NCBI GenBank assembly: GCA_016758965.1
Contig: JAEPRB010000274.1
Coordinates: 1-49,585 of the forward strand
Direction: 5' to 3'
Length of the DNA stretch: 49,585 nucleotides
DNA from: Circinella minor
Taxonomy: Eukaryota; Mucoromycota; Mucoromycetes; Mucorales; Lichtheimiaceae
The position numbers and the translations under genes are program-made. Below are positions 24,140-36,386 of this stretch, one piece after another. How positions within the stretch are numbered: position 1 is the stretch's first letter; every line of letters starts with the position of its first letter. The notes beneath the pieces are model-generated. The model saw only the letters and a program-made list of their open reading frames with translations. It was not told the DNA's origin and searched no databases.

Positions 24140-24796
24140 GTAAAAAAAAAAAAAAAAAATAAGAACGAAGAGACCCAGGTTAATTTTCCTCAACCTCCCC
24201 CTCTCCTTCCCCCCCCCCTTTATTACTACTACTACTATTATTTCTATTAGTACACAACTATTACTTTTATTTCCTACTCATTCTTCTTTTTCCCTTATAT
24301 ATACAACCATTAACCATCATCCCATCATCATACATACTTGAATCAATCCCCCCACCTCCGTTTCACCACCTTCCCCTTCGCTTTCTTTTTTTCTTCTTCT
24401 CTACGTAGCAACATACTCATTTTTCTACCTTTTACGAGATATAAAAAAAAATCATATTCTGACAACATACACGCATACACACACATACACAGTATATATA
24501 TATATATATTAATTCATTTTCACCCAACATAATCTCATTTCACTACAAACAAACAAATGAAATAAAAAACATTTTGACACTTTTTTTTTTTCTCTCCATA
24601 ACTTTTTTCTTGTATGCAGTGATATTATATGTTGTATATATTATTGTTGTTGTCTCGGTTTGGGTTTTAAGATTGTGAGTCGGATGGGGGAGAGGGGGGG
24701 GTAAATGAATAATAACAATAATAGTAATAATAATTAAAATATTTATTATTATTGCTATTACTAAGATGGTTGTTGTTGTTGTTATTTATTTTTGTT
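24140..24796. other. Convergent intergenic region (MIT gene / MOB2 3' ends)
   Basis: C/T-rich and AT-rich low-complexity sequence with ATA and ACAC microsatellites (about 24470-24510). No gene seen. Confidence 0.5.
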
Positions 24797-25932
24797 CTAG
24801 GATATAACACCATTTCTAATCATAATATCGACCAATTCTTGCAATGGTTGTATTTCTTTTTTATCCAACAAATTAAATTCTCGCGCAAATGATATAAAAT
24901 GGGCAAACAGTGAATTAAAATGGGGTTCTTGATTCAGTGAAAGAATCTTATCGTAATGATGATGATAAATATGAGCAAATAATCGAAATAATTGTCCAAA
25001 GATACGTTTGATAATAGTTGGAAATTCACGAGGAAATTCGCGACCTAATCATTGATATATATTATTATCTCCCTTTCCATATATATATATATATTTTTAC
25101 TATTTCTATTGTTATCTTATAAATTCTACTTTACCTGCTTTTGTAGGAAATATAGATTCATCATGTAACATGTTTTGTATACTCGTTGCCATATAGTCAA
25201 TATATTGTGGAGCTGGTAATTTAATTTTTTTAGATTGCGCATCAGACCAGGTATATTCGATACTATATTTTTTTTATATAAATTTAATGTTAATGAAGCT
25301 ATCCTTGTCTCAGGAAGGGGGAAGGAGATGAAAAAAAGTACATCTTCTACTTATTAAATAGATCTTTTCAACTTACCCAGGTCCAGCAGACATACAAGGA
25401 CATGTTTGTGAAGAACAAAAATCCGTAATAGATCCATAAAATAAATTGATTAAATTAAAGAATTCAAAGGCTATTTTTAAAAAAGCAAAAAAAAAAAAAA
25501 ATTAGTTATTATATATCTGAACAACCCCTTCAATACAAATACATGATTCTACTCTCCAATCCACTTTCTATTCTTTAACTTACTATTAAAAGCAAGCCAT
25601 TCATTAGCATCTACATATTTTGGTAACTCAATGATGGTCTTGAAATTGCCCTTAACGAGCATATGTGTTACATATGGATAACATAAAAATAATGGTTTAG
25701 ATTGTAATGATGTTGTGGATGAAGATGATGACGAGGATTTGGTCTTATTGGCTTGTTTACGTTTACTACCGAGACTAATGTTTATTTATATGTATCCATG
25801 AATAATATATAATAAACAATTAATAATCAATGAGTTTATTAGAAAATAAAGGGGAGAAAGAAGAAAACCTCGTTTCTTTTTTAAATTACAAATAAAAAGA
25901 AATAGTTACCCGAAATTATTTAAAAAACTCAT
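24797..25932 (-). CDS. MOB2: MOB2, co-activator of an NDR/LATS-family kinase
   Basis: Mob1/phocein-fold protein of 227 aa, encoded by five exons on the minus strand: 25932-25910, 25774-25584, 25470-25377, 25262-25135 and 25044-24797. All are GT-AG and in phase. The zinc ligands of the family are visible as Cys90-x4-Cys95 (CSSQTC) and His170-x4-His175 (HIYHHH). The text [20 protein letters not shown] is characteristic of the Mob2 subgroup, which activates Cbk1/Orb6-type NDR kinases in polarity and cell-separation (RAM/MOR) pathways, rather than Mob1. The N-terminus is short, Ser-rich and basic. The first exon encodes only 7 full codons. Confidence 0.9.
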
Positions 25933-26501
25933 TTCTTTTTGAATATAAATATGAATGTGTGTATATATGTTTGTGTATATAATGTATAAATGTATATTTG
26001 ATTTTCCCTTCCCCCCTTTTTAGAAATATATAAAATTAAAAAAGAAAACAACAAGGAAAAGACAAAATAAATTATTAACAAAAGAAAAAAATCGGAGTGC
26101 GTGGATTTTTTGCTTTGTGCGCAAAGAAATAAAAGAAAAAAAGAAGCAACGAGTTAAACAATACTTCTTTTTTATTATCAAATTCAATTTTATATAGTAG
26201 AAATAACGTATCATTTTTATTTTTTTTTTATTTTCTGTAAAAATGATTTTATATGTATTAGAATATGTAAGGGGTCATGTTGTACTTTGTAGTTGCCATA
26301 TTAAAAGGATATTGGCCTCGACCCCAACCAATAGGAAAAATATAGCTTGTGTACCTATTTATAAATTTCCCAAAATTAAAAAAAAAAAAATTGACAGCAA
26401 AATAACTTTTTGTAATGCGAGTTTCCAACTTCCCCTTAGTTAAATAGAGAACCCTTTATAAGTTGAAAACTTTTATATATATTTTTATTTATTTATTTCA
26501 T
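25933..26501. other. MOB2 promoter and 3' flank of the membrane-protein gene
   Basis: AT-rich. A CCAAT box (CCCCAACCAATAGG, about 26320-26333) lies roughly 390 bp upstream of the MOB2 start. No gene seen. Confidence 0.45.
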
Positions 26502-27662
26502 TCATTCTACATGACCAGCACGAGTAACACCTTCACTACACCAAACGGCAATTCCTTCACGTAACTAAAAAATATGAATTATATAAAATTTTGTTAATTT
26601 TTTTGTTAAAAAAAATTCATATATAAATATATATATATATATTACAATAATTTACCTCGCGCTTCCAAAGCACACCACGATATTGAAATGTCCAAAAACT
26701 CCAATGACAAATCATGATAAGTCCTGCCAAAGCACTGACCAGCAGTAATTTGACAACACTATAAGGACGTAAAAGATAATGTAAAGGATAACCATCCATA
26801 TTGGCCATGGCAATATAAATTAATCCCCAAACACTGCCTGCACCAAATAAGGTCCAAATACGATAAACAATAAATTCGGTTTTTTGAGATTCAAGTTGAC
26901 CAGAAAATTCCCATTGTAATAAACCCCATGCATGGCGTCGTTCGATTAATAATAACCAAAAGAAAGGTGTTGTTGGATCCACATAATTGAGTCTTTCACT
27001 AAATACAAAAACACCTAAAAGCCAACCCGTCCAATAAAGTGTGGTTCCATAAACAATACAATAACGTTCGATAAAAAGCCATTGACGCCAATGAGCCATA
27101 AGATGTGTTATATGAAATAAAAAATTGAAAGAAATGAAAAAAGGTGGAAAGGTATGTTGTTTGTTGGTAATTTTGAATAAGAGGGTATAGAATGATAAAA
27201 AAATGATGCAAAAAGTTAATGCGTATGTTGCTGGGCTATATGATATGCGACTATATATATATATAAAAAGGTTAATTAATCCTGATATTTTATACCTTTA
27301 AAGTAAAAAAAAAAAAAAAAAAAAACTTACATGATACGTGTGCTTTGTAATAAAGGTGGTAAATCATGTTCAGAGTCTTTTTTTTCTGAAGAATCATGAG
27401 GTATTTCAAATTCTTCTTTATCTTTAGTGTTGTTATCGCTGTTAATATCGCTGTTGTTATCGTCGTTTTCTTCTTCCAACTCTTCTTCGTCACGTTGTTC
27501 CTGTATTAACTCGTCATAAAGTAATGAAGAACAAGACGAAGAAAATGACGGTTTCTGATCAGAATGATACCCTTCGTCTGAAAACGTGGATAGTGCCGAC
27601 GTTGAAATGGACGAACGGATCGAATAACAAAATGACGTTGGCCGTTCAGATTCTTTTTTCAT
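26502..27662 (-). CDS. Multi-pass membrane protein of unknown function
   Basis: Three exons on the minus strand: 27662-27331, 27250-26656 and 26564-26502, in phase, 329 aa. The first ~110 residues are soluble, Ser-rich then very acidic (DEEELEEENDDNN). After that I see at least four hydrophobic spans: TFCIIFLSFYTLLF, CIVYGTTLYWTGWLLGVFVF, WTLFGAGSVWGLIYIAMA and LLLVSALAGLIMICHWSFW. Between them are conserved-looking loops (ERRHAWGLLQWEFSG). The C-terminus is VTRAGHVE. I do not recognise the family. It looks like an integral membrane protein with an acidic cytosolic tail. The last intron carries an (AT)n run. Confidence 0.75.
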
Positions 27663-30033
27663 TCACGTTTTCAATAATTGCATTCGATTGAGTGAAATAG
27701 AAAAAGGTAAGATAATAATGTAAAAACGTAAATAAACTTTTTTTTTTCTTTTGTTTCAAGTTATTATTTAGATAAAGAAAAAGAGAGGGAAAAAAAAAAA
27801 GAAAAGAAAAAAAAGTTGGTATGGTTTTTTCTTTTTTCCTTTTAGGAAATAGAAACAATTTTAAATAACACGTGAAAAGTAAAATAATAATAAAAAATGC
27901 TCTCCCCCAAAAATTAAAATAACTGCCTATAAAGTTACACGCGATATTTTTTCATTTCTTTTTCCATATCGCAAATCCCTATCGATTTATTATAATGAAA
28001 AAGTTTTTTTATTTTTATTTTTTATCATATTCCATTTCCATCTTTTTTTTTTTAACAAAGAGTTTCCCACACTGGTTACTCTTTTTTTCTTGGATTTCAA
28101 GTATATTGTAGGTATAAACAATAAACTTGTATATAAATAAAATCAACAATGTACGTAAAAGAAAGGAGTGAGAGCGGGAAATTCGGAAAGATGGATCAGC
28201 AAAAATAAAAAACGTGTTACTTTTGTTTTCCTTTATTCATATGATCTTTGAATCACTTTAAGCACAGATGCGTATATTTAATAAGAGTTTCATACTAACT
28301 TATGCTTTCAAGAGAAAGAATTATTGTATCATAACAATAAGATAACTTATAAATTGGTTACTAAGAAACAAATGTTATAAAATGAAGAGAACTATTCACT
28401 TCTTTTTTTTTATTTTTATCTCAGTAGTAAACTTCCCCCACAGGCTGATACCTTTAGATAACAAAGAAACGACTTTGAAAGTCAATCAATTCATTTTAAT
28501 ATGCAGTGAACATTTGAGTTTCTTTTTGTCAATTTAAACAAGTAATAAAGAAATTGGTATATTAACAATAATGGTCTGATAGTAAATACATTCATGATAA
28601 AAAACATTGATTATACATCAGATATAATATAGCTTAAGATTAATAAAGTGACAGTACAGCATACAAATTAATAATAATAGGACATGTATAGATGTTGTTA
28701 TGTTGTGTATATAAGTACTCACTTTTACATAATCGTATTTACAGGTCATATTATTATATGTATATGTATAAAAAAATGATCTCTTTCTCTCTACTCTCTC
28801 AATGTGGCATTTGGTTGTGAGTTATTTCAAACCATTTCGATAACCTACATGTTTGAGCAAAAGAGATTTTAGTTATTTGTAGGCCCGCCATACTTTCTTT
28901 TTTTTATGCAACTCCACTTGTCCATGATGATAATTATGATGACAAAAAGAAAAAAGCATTTATCTCGGAGCCCCTTCTATATTATAAAGAAGATACTTTT
29001 TTACAATTACAGAATAGAAATCAACATGTGATATAGGTGAAAAAAAAAATTCTCGTGAAAAATCCCACATGCTCTGATTTTTTTTTTTTTTTTTTTTTTT
29101 TGAAATTCACATTTTATTGATGCGATGACAGAATACACGACCAACTCACCTATTAATATGGTAACAACAACAAATAAACTTTATAGTCCAGTGATATTTA
29201 AAGTGTTATATCTCGGAACACACAACCAGTAGTTGTATAAATTATTATATATATAAACTATATGGATGCTTATATATATATATATCTTTTTTTTTTTTTG
29301 GTTACTCAACACTCATGATAACATGGGTCCATATCCACGACACAAAAAAGAAATGCCTACTTTGAGACTATTTTAAATTTCTGTATTATAGATAATGGGT
29401 TTTTTTTTCAATTTTCTTTGACATTATCAAGTATGATTTCTTGTTAATATTCTAATTAAGAAGAAAATACTTAATAATATTTCAGTATCATTAATAGCTT
29501 ATGATTAAAGTCAGAGTATTTTATTTACATGATCCAGAGAAAACAGAAGTACATACAAACTCATACATGCATCCCCTCACTCATGCACCAACAACAATGT
29601 TCATGGAAATTATAAAGAAAAAAGGATCAAAGTATTATATATATATATAAAGATTATTACATACTGTAGAATAAGTAACAAACAAAACTGCTTCTCATGA
29701 TCGATTTACTGCTTTACATATCGCGGGAAAAAAAAAAGAAAGATTAAATCGGTTTGACCTTTGTGCGTGCCATGTCAAAGTATCCAAAAATGTTTATTCT
29801 ACGTAATAGTGACAAAATATATTTATACGTAAGTATTAACTGAGTGTACTCCCATGGAACCCCTGATCATAGGATTTATTATTGAAGCTATTATTAACTG
29901 CTACGTAGTGTGAAATTTTTAAAGATAAGCATTTATATAGTATTCACTTAATCATCTCCTTTACTAACTCTAATTAAATATATAGATAGCCATTACGTAT
30001 TAATATTTAAGATAATGACAAGATATCTGTTTT
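27663..30033. other. Gene-poor AT-rich DNA
   Basis: Left part is the promoter of the minus-strand membrane gene. I find no gene in the rest; notable only for homopolymers (T24 near 29078-29101), (TA)n runs and TACGTA sites. Confidence 0.45.
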
Positions 30034-30657
30034 AGATTCAGATGTTGAGAATCAAACTCGTAAAAGAAAAGGAGCAACTACAAGCATTATGGTAAAGTAC
30101 CTACTGTCACAGTATAAAAAGTATTCGAAATATATGTGTATATACATAGATATGATACTAACTCTTTTTTTTTATTACATTACGTACCAAAAAAAAGCTT
30201 AGCTTGATAAGAAATATTTTAAAAACCCCTGGATTTATCATATGAGCTGAAATGTGGCTAGTAAAGCAAGAAAACTCTGGTGAAATAATGCTTTTATTAT
30301 TATTATTATTTATCGTCTTGAAAACCCTATATTTATTATATATCTATATTATTAGAGAAAATAATATTGATTAAGGTAAAGTTATTATATATTCTTGAAT
30401 ATATCTGCCACCAGACTCAAAGTGTCCTTTGAGGTTCAAGGGACAATCCCTTGGGACGACGACCGCTGAATGACCTGGAGCGAGATATTTTTTTTTTTTT
30501 TAAAAAAAAAACTAGAAATTACAAGGTATGCTACACATCTCGCTCAATCTTCGATTTACGCGAATCATTTGAATAGTTTCTTATCTAATCATACCAATCA
30601 AGTTTTTTTTGAACATACCCATCCATCAAGAGCAGCTTCAGTTGAGCTGGTTTAAAT
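30034..30657 (+). pseudogene. Exon-like islands, possible gene remnant of unknown family
   Basis: At 30034-30092 a short segment between a TTTTAG acceptor and a GTAAAG donor reads DSDVENQTRKRKGATTSIM. Further on, about 30530-30657, an open frame reads SSIYANHLNSFLSNHTNQVF and ends in AASVELV-stop. The two islands are higher in complexity than their surroundings. They may be decayed exons of one gene, but no family is recognised and the connection is inference. Confidence 0.2.
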
Positions 30658-32320
30658 GGATAACCTTTTTCAAGGTTCATGATTCTATCGAGTGATAGCA
30701 AATACGTGGATGTTTTTAACAGAAATAATTTTTCTACAGAAACTAAATATAATAGCAATTTCTTTATCGACACTTGTTACATCAGGATCAATAAAAATAA
30801 TCATCATAATAAAAAAAAAACATTGTATTCTAGAGTACGTAAAAAAAGAAACAAAGACAACACATTACTCTTTCTGAAGAGAATAAATCTGAAGATGGAG
30901 AAATGGATTGATGATTTATAGGATTTGGAACATTCCTACGTATCAGAAAATAGATGAATCATATATTTAATCGTTAATTGCGTATAAATTCCATCGTATA
31001 ATGTTAAATAAAGAAGTAGTTAATATCTTTGGTGATAGTAAAAAGACAAAACAAGAAAAAATAATCATCTTCAATGTATTGTCGATCCTTTTTGTTACAC
31101 GAAAAAAAAACAATATCATTTGACTCGGTAGATTATGTAACCGGTCAAAGCAAGTTATTTAATTGGTTGAGCGACCTAACAAATAACAGGAGAAGTACCA
31201 CTTTTTTTTTAACGTGATGTATCATTGTGTGTGTGTGTGTTTTTCTTGACGGATCCCATAATTTTTAAACATGCTCTATAACAATATATGCCCACTGTAA
31301 CTCGTTTTATTTGATATGGCTACGTAAAACAAAGTTAATACGTATAATACTTACGTGCTAGCATAATGTATTGATCATTATTGTTGTACACTTACAATCG
31401 GATTCAATCGGCTGATTTATATTGAGGAAGCGTGATGATTATTAACATAGGTAGCAAAAAAGAAAGAAGAAGCTCAAATTATATATAATAAAATTTATGA
31501 AAAAAAAAGAAGCAGTTAAAGAAGTACTCACTTAAGAACTTAATTTTTCTAATAAATACGTAGGCTAAAATCATTACGTATTAAAAATAAAAATAAAATA
31601 GCATAGTCTCATATAATGCTTTTGACTATAACTTCTTTTCTTTAAAAACATTATTTCAAGAGAATTCAACTTGTCCAGTGTTTAAAAGGATCATCGATTT
31701 TTTTTTTTACGTGTCTTTACACTTAGATATTTTATGATTACTATAAATCAATGAATCTAATCTACCTACGTATGAAAAAAATCGAAATCCTCCATTGAAT
31801 ATGAGGAATGTAATTACTACACTGCTGGTCATAATCTAGGCTGCCCAGAATTATACTCAATTACTAGTTATCTTGTCTAAACTTTTTTTAGTTTTTTTTT
31901 TTTTCTAAAATTACTCTTTACGTACAGTACATTGTTGATCTCAATATTTTTTTTTTAAATAGTATGATATTTAGAACAAACAAATGTATAATAATGTTTT
32001 TGTTATAATTTCTTGACTATAATAATGGAAAAGCTGAATAATTATTAATAAAGTTAATGTTTGAGTTCTTTTTTTAGTTTAATAGCCTAGGAGATTGAAG
32101 ATTTCTTGTTGTAACATGCAATTTTGAACACCAAGCTTGCCAAATCACCGTTACTGGTATACTGTGAGTTATGTCTTGTAAAATGATGATTATAAGCAAG
32201 AGGATGACATGTTCTAAAGCCACCTTCAGAAAATCTATATGATTCGAGCGACTAAGGACGATATGCATGTTTTTTGGAATAATCGCGTAGAAGTCGAGGG
32301 GATTGGACATTCTGAACAGG
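30658..32320. other. Gene-poor AT-rich DNA
   Basis: No gene-like signal supported; contains a short GT microsatellite (about 31226-31240) and about eight TACGTA sites. Confidence 0.45.
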
Positions 32321-33571
32321 CTAGACAGGAATCGTAACTGCAAATCCATTTCTTTCTCGGGAAAGTTCCTTTGCTATATTTATAGGAAGCGAACTGCCAG
32401 TAAACGCGGTTTTTCTTGTGTCACCCAATTTGCCATAATAGCCAGAGATGACAAGCATTTCTAGTGGGCCCCAACGGATAACAAATTGATAATAGGGATT
32501 ACCGAAATCACGTTGCTCGAGTAACTTGGCCTCCGGTACCGATGTCAATGATTCAACAATTCTTTTGTGTCCGCAATCGTCGACATGAGGTTCTCTTGCA
32601 ATAAAAACATCAATATGTATCGCTAAAGATCCAGTATTCTTCCCCAAAAATCAGTGTTTCTACAAATTTTCTGGCTTGATCAATAATATAATCATTCAAT
32701 TGTTTATCTGTAGTCGCATGAGATAAAAATGGTCGTGCATCGAATGATTGTGAAATTCCATAATAAGCTGTTTCTTTGGTGACCAGCTTGTCCAAAGCTC
32801 TAGGAATTTTGATAAGAGTATGAATGGGATGGTTTCTAGGGGAACAACGTCCTAGAAAAGTATATAAGAAATATGTACATGAATACAAGAAGCTAATGAA
32901 TTGATGAAGTTTTATAAAATATAATGAATTTTACCTTGTTCAATCTGGTCCAACTTCTGGCGCTTCCAATAACGTTTCATATCATAACCTCCAAATTGAC
33001 CTTCATTCCCATAATAATCAGTATCAATACAATGCAAATTTTCGGGCGTTGTATAGTAATCATCAAATGATCTTTTCAATATGTTGGACAAAGATCCATT
33101 CATGGGTGAAGTGTTGCAGATAAAACGGGAAGGATTGTCAAGCTGCTCACCATGGCCTTCAATCTTTTCAAAGATAATTTTGATGCTTGGATGCTTTTTC
33201 ACTAAAGCGAGTCGAATGCCTGCGATGTTTTTTTGGAAGGACAAACCGATTCGCCAAACACGACTTATTTTCAAGTTTTTGAATCGCTTAAGAAAATTTA
33301 CGAGTTCGATGCTAGAAACATTTCTAGGTAATTCCTGGTATTCGATCTCAAGGGAGGCAACGATGTCATAGAGTAAAAAATGGGGTGATTCGTTTGGAAC
33401 TGGTAAAGATCGAATTTCACCAGTTTGTATTGCAAGAACATTGCTCGACACCCATGCTCCTTGTGCTGAATGCCAAAAGAACTTGCTAACAAAAGCATAA
33501 ACTTTTTTTAGGACGTCTGGCGTTGTGCCTACTTGAGCGTTCTTTTGACCGGAAGGTCGACCTCTTTTTTT
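32321..33571 (-). pseudogene. AT-hook-type protein gene with a frameshift
   Basis: On the minus strand the frame opens at 33571 with KRGRPSG, a classical AT-hook (DNA minor-groove) core. It continues through KVYAFVSKFFWHSAQGAW and a long globular part to a GT-AG intron (32934-32852), then a second exon (32851 onward). At a GGGG run near 32641-32644 the frame shifts by one base: reading GGG instead restores KFVETLIFG followed directly by KNTGSLAIHIDVFIAR, and the restored frame runs to a stop at 32321-32323. No start codon is seen before the AT-hook and a TAA sits just upstream, so the 5' end may be missing or on another exon. Unknown family, about 390 residues visible. It could be a real gene if the extra G is a sequencing error. 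Confidence 0.55.
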
Positions 33572-33631
33572 TTAGTAATTAAAATTTCCCTCCATTGTGA
33601 AAAAAAAAAAAAAAAAACATCATTATTCAAT

Positions 33632-33693
33632 GCGCTTGAATATGGTCGAATGTAGTTGAATGTAGGTGAATGGAGTTAAATGACGCTGAATAA
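33632..33693. repeat. Six imperfect ~10-bp tandem units (TTGAATGTAG-like)
   Basis: Consecutive units CTTGAATAT, GTCGAATGTA, GTTGAATGTA, GGTGAATGGA, GTTAAATGAC, GCTGAATAAG, all sharing a GAAT core. The array lies about 60 bp upstream of the AT-hook-type gene on the minus strand, so it may be a promoter array. Confidence 0.6.
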
Positions 33694-34516
33694 GTGGAGG
33701 TGGGAAAGATGAAACATTTAGAACAAAAGATATTTTAAATACATTATGCAGGCACTCACAACCTTTTCGTTCTCTAAAAAAATTAATCATATGTAATAGA
33801 CTCCAGGCATAACAAACAGATTTTAATCTTATTAAATTCTTCTCTGATTGGCTTCAGTGGCCCCATCTACGGTATCCGCACTAAAATATGAGGGGATGCA
33901 GGCGGGGCTGTAAACACTTTCATTGTTGTTAAGATACTAAAAAAAAAACACTTTTGTGATATGATATTCGAACAAGCTGGAAGAACGCATGAGCAATATA
34001 CTTTTATATGATTTATTTTACAAGGCTGATTTCTCGTATTGTAAAATTAACTATAAGGAATATTATTCATAGTAAGTTGATTATAAGAAAGAAGAAAAAA
34101 GAAATCGTCCGTCCGCTTTCTTGTGATGAAGCTTGTTTGATAAAAGAAAACGCCCGAGACATCACAAAATTTATTTTGAGGGCAATACAAGAAATACCCC
34201 TGAAATATAAATTAAGATGCATAGTAGTATGATATACCAATTAAATAAAAGATACTAAACATGATATAAATAGTATATATAATATACGTAGTGGAGAAGA
34301 AGTTTGTAGTTCTGGAGTGTTTGTGTTACGTACTTGACTTTTCGTAAGACTTGAGACAAAGAAAAAAGTGTGTAAGGGACATTAAATATTGATCAGCCAT
34401 AGAACAAAGAAATAAGCCAGCATTCTGATAAATTAAAAAAAAAGAGCTAAATACATCCTTTATTCCTTTTCTCTTTTTTTTACTTTTACTTTTTTTTTTT
34501 GTTTATATTTTATTTT
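33694..34516. other. Intergenic DNA with a GC-richer patch
   Basis: A GC-richer patch at 33857-33910 starts with CAGTGGCCCC and stands out from the surroundings. It could be a transposon end, but no matching inverted copy was found. A 74-codon open frame at 34008-34232 is not convincing. Confidence 0.4.
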
Positions 34517-34912
34517 ATGACATCGATAATGAATACCAACGTTGTGCCCGAATTAAATATACAAACCGTCCGATATACTGTATATTATACGGTTGAGGAT
34601 AGGTTGCTGGAGAGCTGTATCGCTCTCAGTCCAAACTGTGAAGCGTTTGTTGATATACTGGCCGGAGAGGATGCAGATTTGGGGCACTACCAGCTACTTC
34701 TGCAAGTAGCAAGATGCTCGGCATAGTGCACAACCGAAGAGATCCAACGTGCACTTGGTCTCATATACTTACAAGACCAAGCTGACGAGCAACAGCATCT
34801 ACCACCAAACGACCATGTTTATTTCTACGTGAGGTCGATTGCGTTGACAAGAGAAGAGCTAGAAAGGGTTTTGAGTCGATATTCAACTGGTAATATTAGT
34901 AGGCTTAAATAA
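34517..34912 (+). pseudogene. 131-codon ORF interrupted by a single UAG
   Basis: From ATG at 34517 the frame runs to TAA at 34910-34912 with one TAG at 34724-34726 (codon 70). Protein character continues across the stop: EDADLGHYQLLLQVARCSA before, CTTEEIQRALGLIYLQDQ and DHVYFYVRSIALTREELERV after. Base composition is clearly less AT-rich than the flanks. The family is not recognised. A point-mutated gene is the simplest reading. Confidence 0.5.
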
Positions 34913-36305
34913 TGCACTTGATGTTTTTATGATGATAATAAAGCAAGAAGAATGACTTTTTCTAATAACTTACTATATAATTACAAACAATAGAGTTTTC
35001 AGATAGTATATATATTGAGAACATACAATGGATTATCTATGACACGCAATCAAAGAAGGAGTTGTCCTTTATTACGTGGAATCAAGTCAAAAAAACTAAT
35101 ATTGTCAGTGCGCAACACGTTGCTAGGTTGTACTGACACAATTATTACAAATTGATAATAGACTTTCATATATCCATACACATATATTGATATACCCTGC
35201 TAATGATAAAAATTTAATATAAATAAAGAAAAAAAAATATTTTATTTAAAATAAACTTCTTCAGTTCAATTTTTGTTCTTTTAAAACCTTACTGATTGAT
35301 TTTTTATCATCTCTTTTGTTTTATTATTTTTCGCTACGTAATACTTACGTATAACACCGTAATTATACGTACAAGCGTTTATTATGTAATGCACTTATTC
35401 TTACTCTTGGATTCTTTCCAGCAATTGTTAGGGACGCTATGAAATTATATCTATAACATATAAATATATATATATTTTTTTTTGTCGCAAAATGTTCATA
35501 CACATATATCCATAAACCTTATTTCTAACTAGGAATTTAAAAAGAATTTCTTCAATTAAAACTTGACTATTATTTTTTTTTTATTATTTTATATATCATC
35601 ACAAAACTTTCTACCATCAATTTTAAGATTACTATTATCCTTCTAAATCTTATCTCACCCTACTTGACTAATGATGAATGTGGTGATATGCTGATCTATA
35701 TTTTACTATTCCAAAAAAAAAAAAAATCTGAATGACAGCAACAAGTAAAGCATCATCCTCAGAATTATCCATTGGTTTTCCATTCAATAACATATCAAAC
35801 CCCCATACTTTTCCAATGAATCTCTTTATAATAATTTTAGACCAAAGGAAAATAGAGTGCTGGATTGTTATATCTTTTCATCATCTCTATTTATTAGATT
35901 AATAATTCTAATAAATGTATATGTTTTGTTATAACACACGACAAGATCAAAAAAGCAACGTAAAAATGATTAACGTATAATTATTTATTTTATTATTTCG
36001 GTGTACGTACGTACGTATGACAAAAAAATAAAAGTAAGATGAACTTGGATGTTATATAAATTATAACAAAGAAGAAATCGATCGACGATCAATAATATTC
36101 AATCCCTTAATACGAAAACGTCATAATACATAATACCAGTTTTTTTTTCTTTACTTTTGTCAAATTATGGAGATAATTGTAGTGCCTATAATGATTTATA
36201 GAAAAAAGAAAAAAAAACATGTTACTTTTTACAGAAACCTTTTGTAATTATAAATTAAAAAGAAAGTATAAAAAGTTGGCTCTCTTTGTGTGTGATTAAT
36301 TTTGT
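34913..36305. other. AT-rich intergenic DNA, no gene seen
   Basis: Homopolymers and several TACGTA sites, including TACGTACGTACGTA at about 36004-36017. No coding signal. Confidence 0.5.
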
Positions 36306-36386
36306 TTAGGTCACACCACCCATGCAATATGATCCAGAATTGATAATTATTTGTTTCATCCCCATGACAATCGTTGTATTACCATC
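36306..36386 (-). other. Possible terminal exon of an unrecognised gene
   Basis: On the minus strand, after a good acceptor (TATTTTAACAG), the sequence reads DGNTTIVMGMKQIIINSG then SYCMGGVT and a TAA. It is more complex than its surroundings, but I could not find upstream exons. The opposite strand is also open here, so even the strand is uncertain. Confidence 0.2.

Noticed and set aside
30430..30460. GGTTCAAGGGA considered as a tRNA T-loop
   Set aside because: No acceptor stem, D-arm or anticodon arm can be placed around it. No tRNA was found elsewhere in the window.
34008..34232. 74-codon plus-strand open frame rich in Lys/Ile
   Set aside because: Composition follows the local AT-rich DNA; no promoter, splice or family evidence.
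34724..34726. Programmed UAG readthrough in the orphan ORF
   Set aside because: The base after UAG is T, not the C favoured for leaky readthrough, and no structure is evident; a mutation is simpler.
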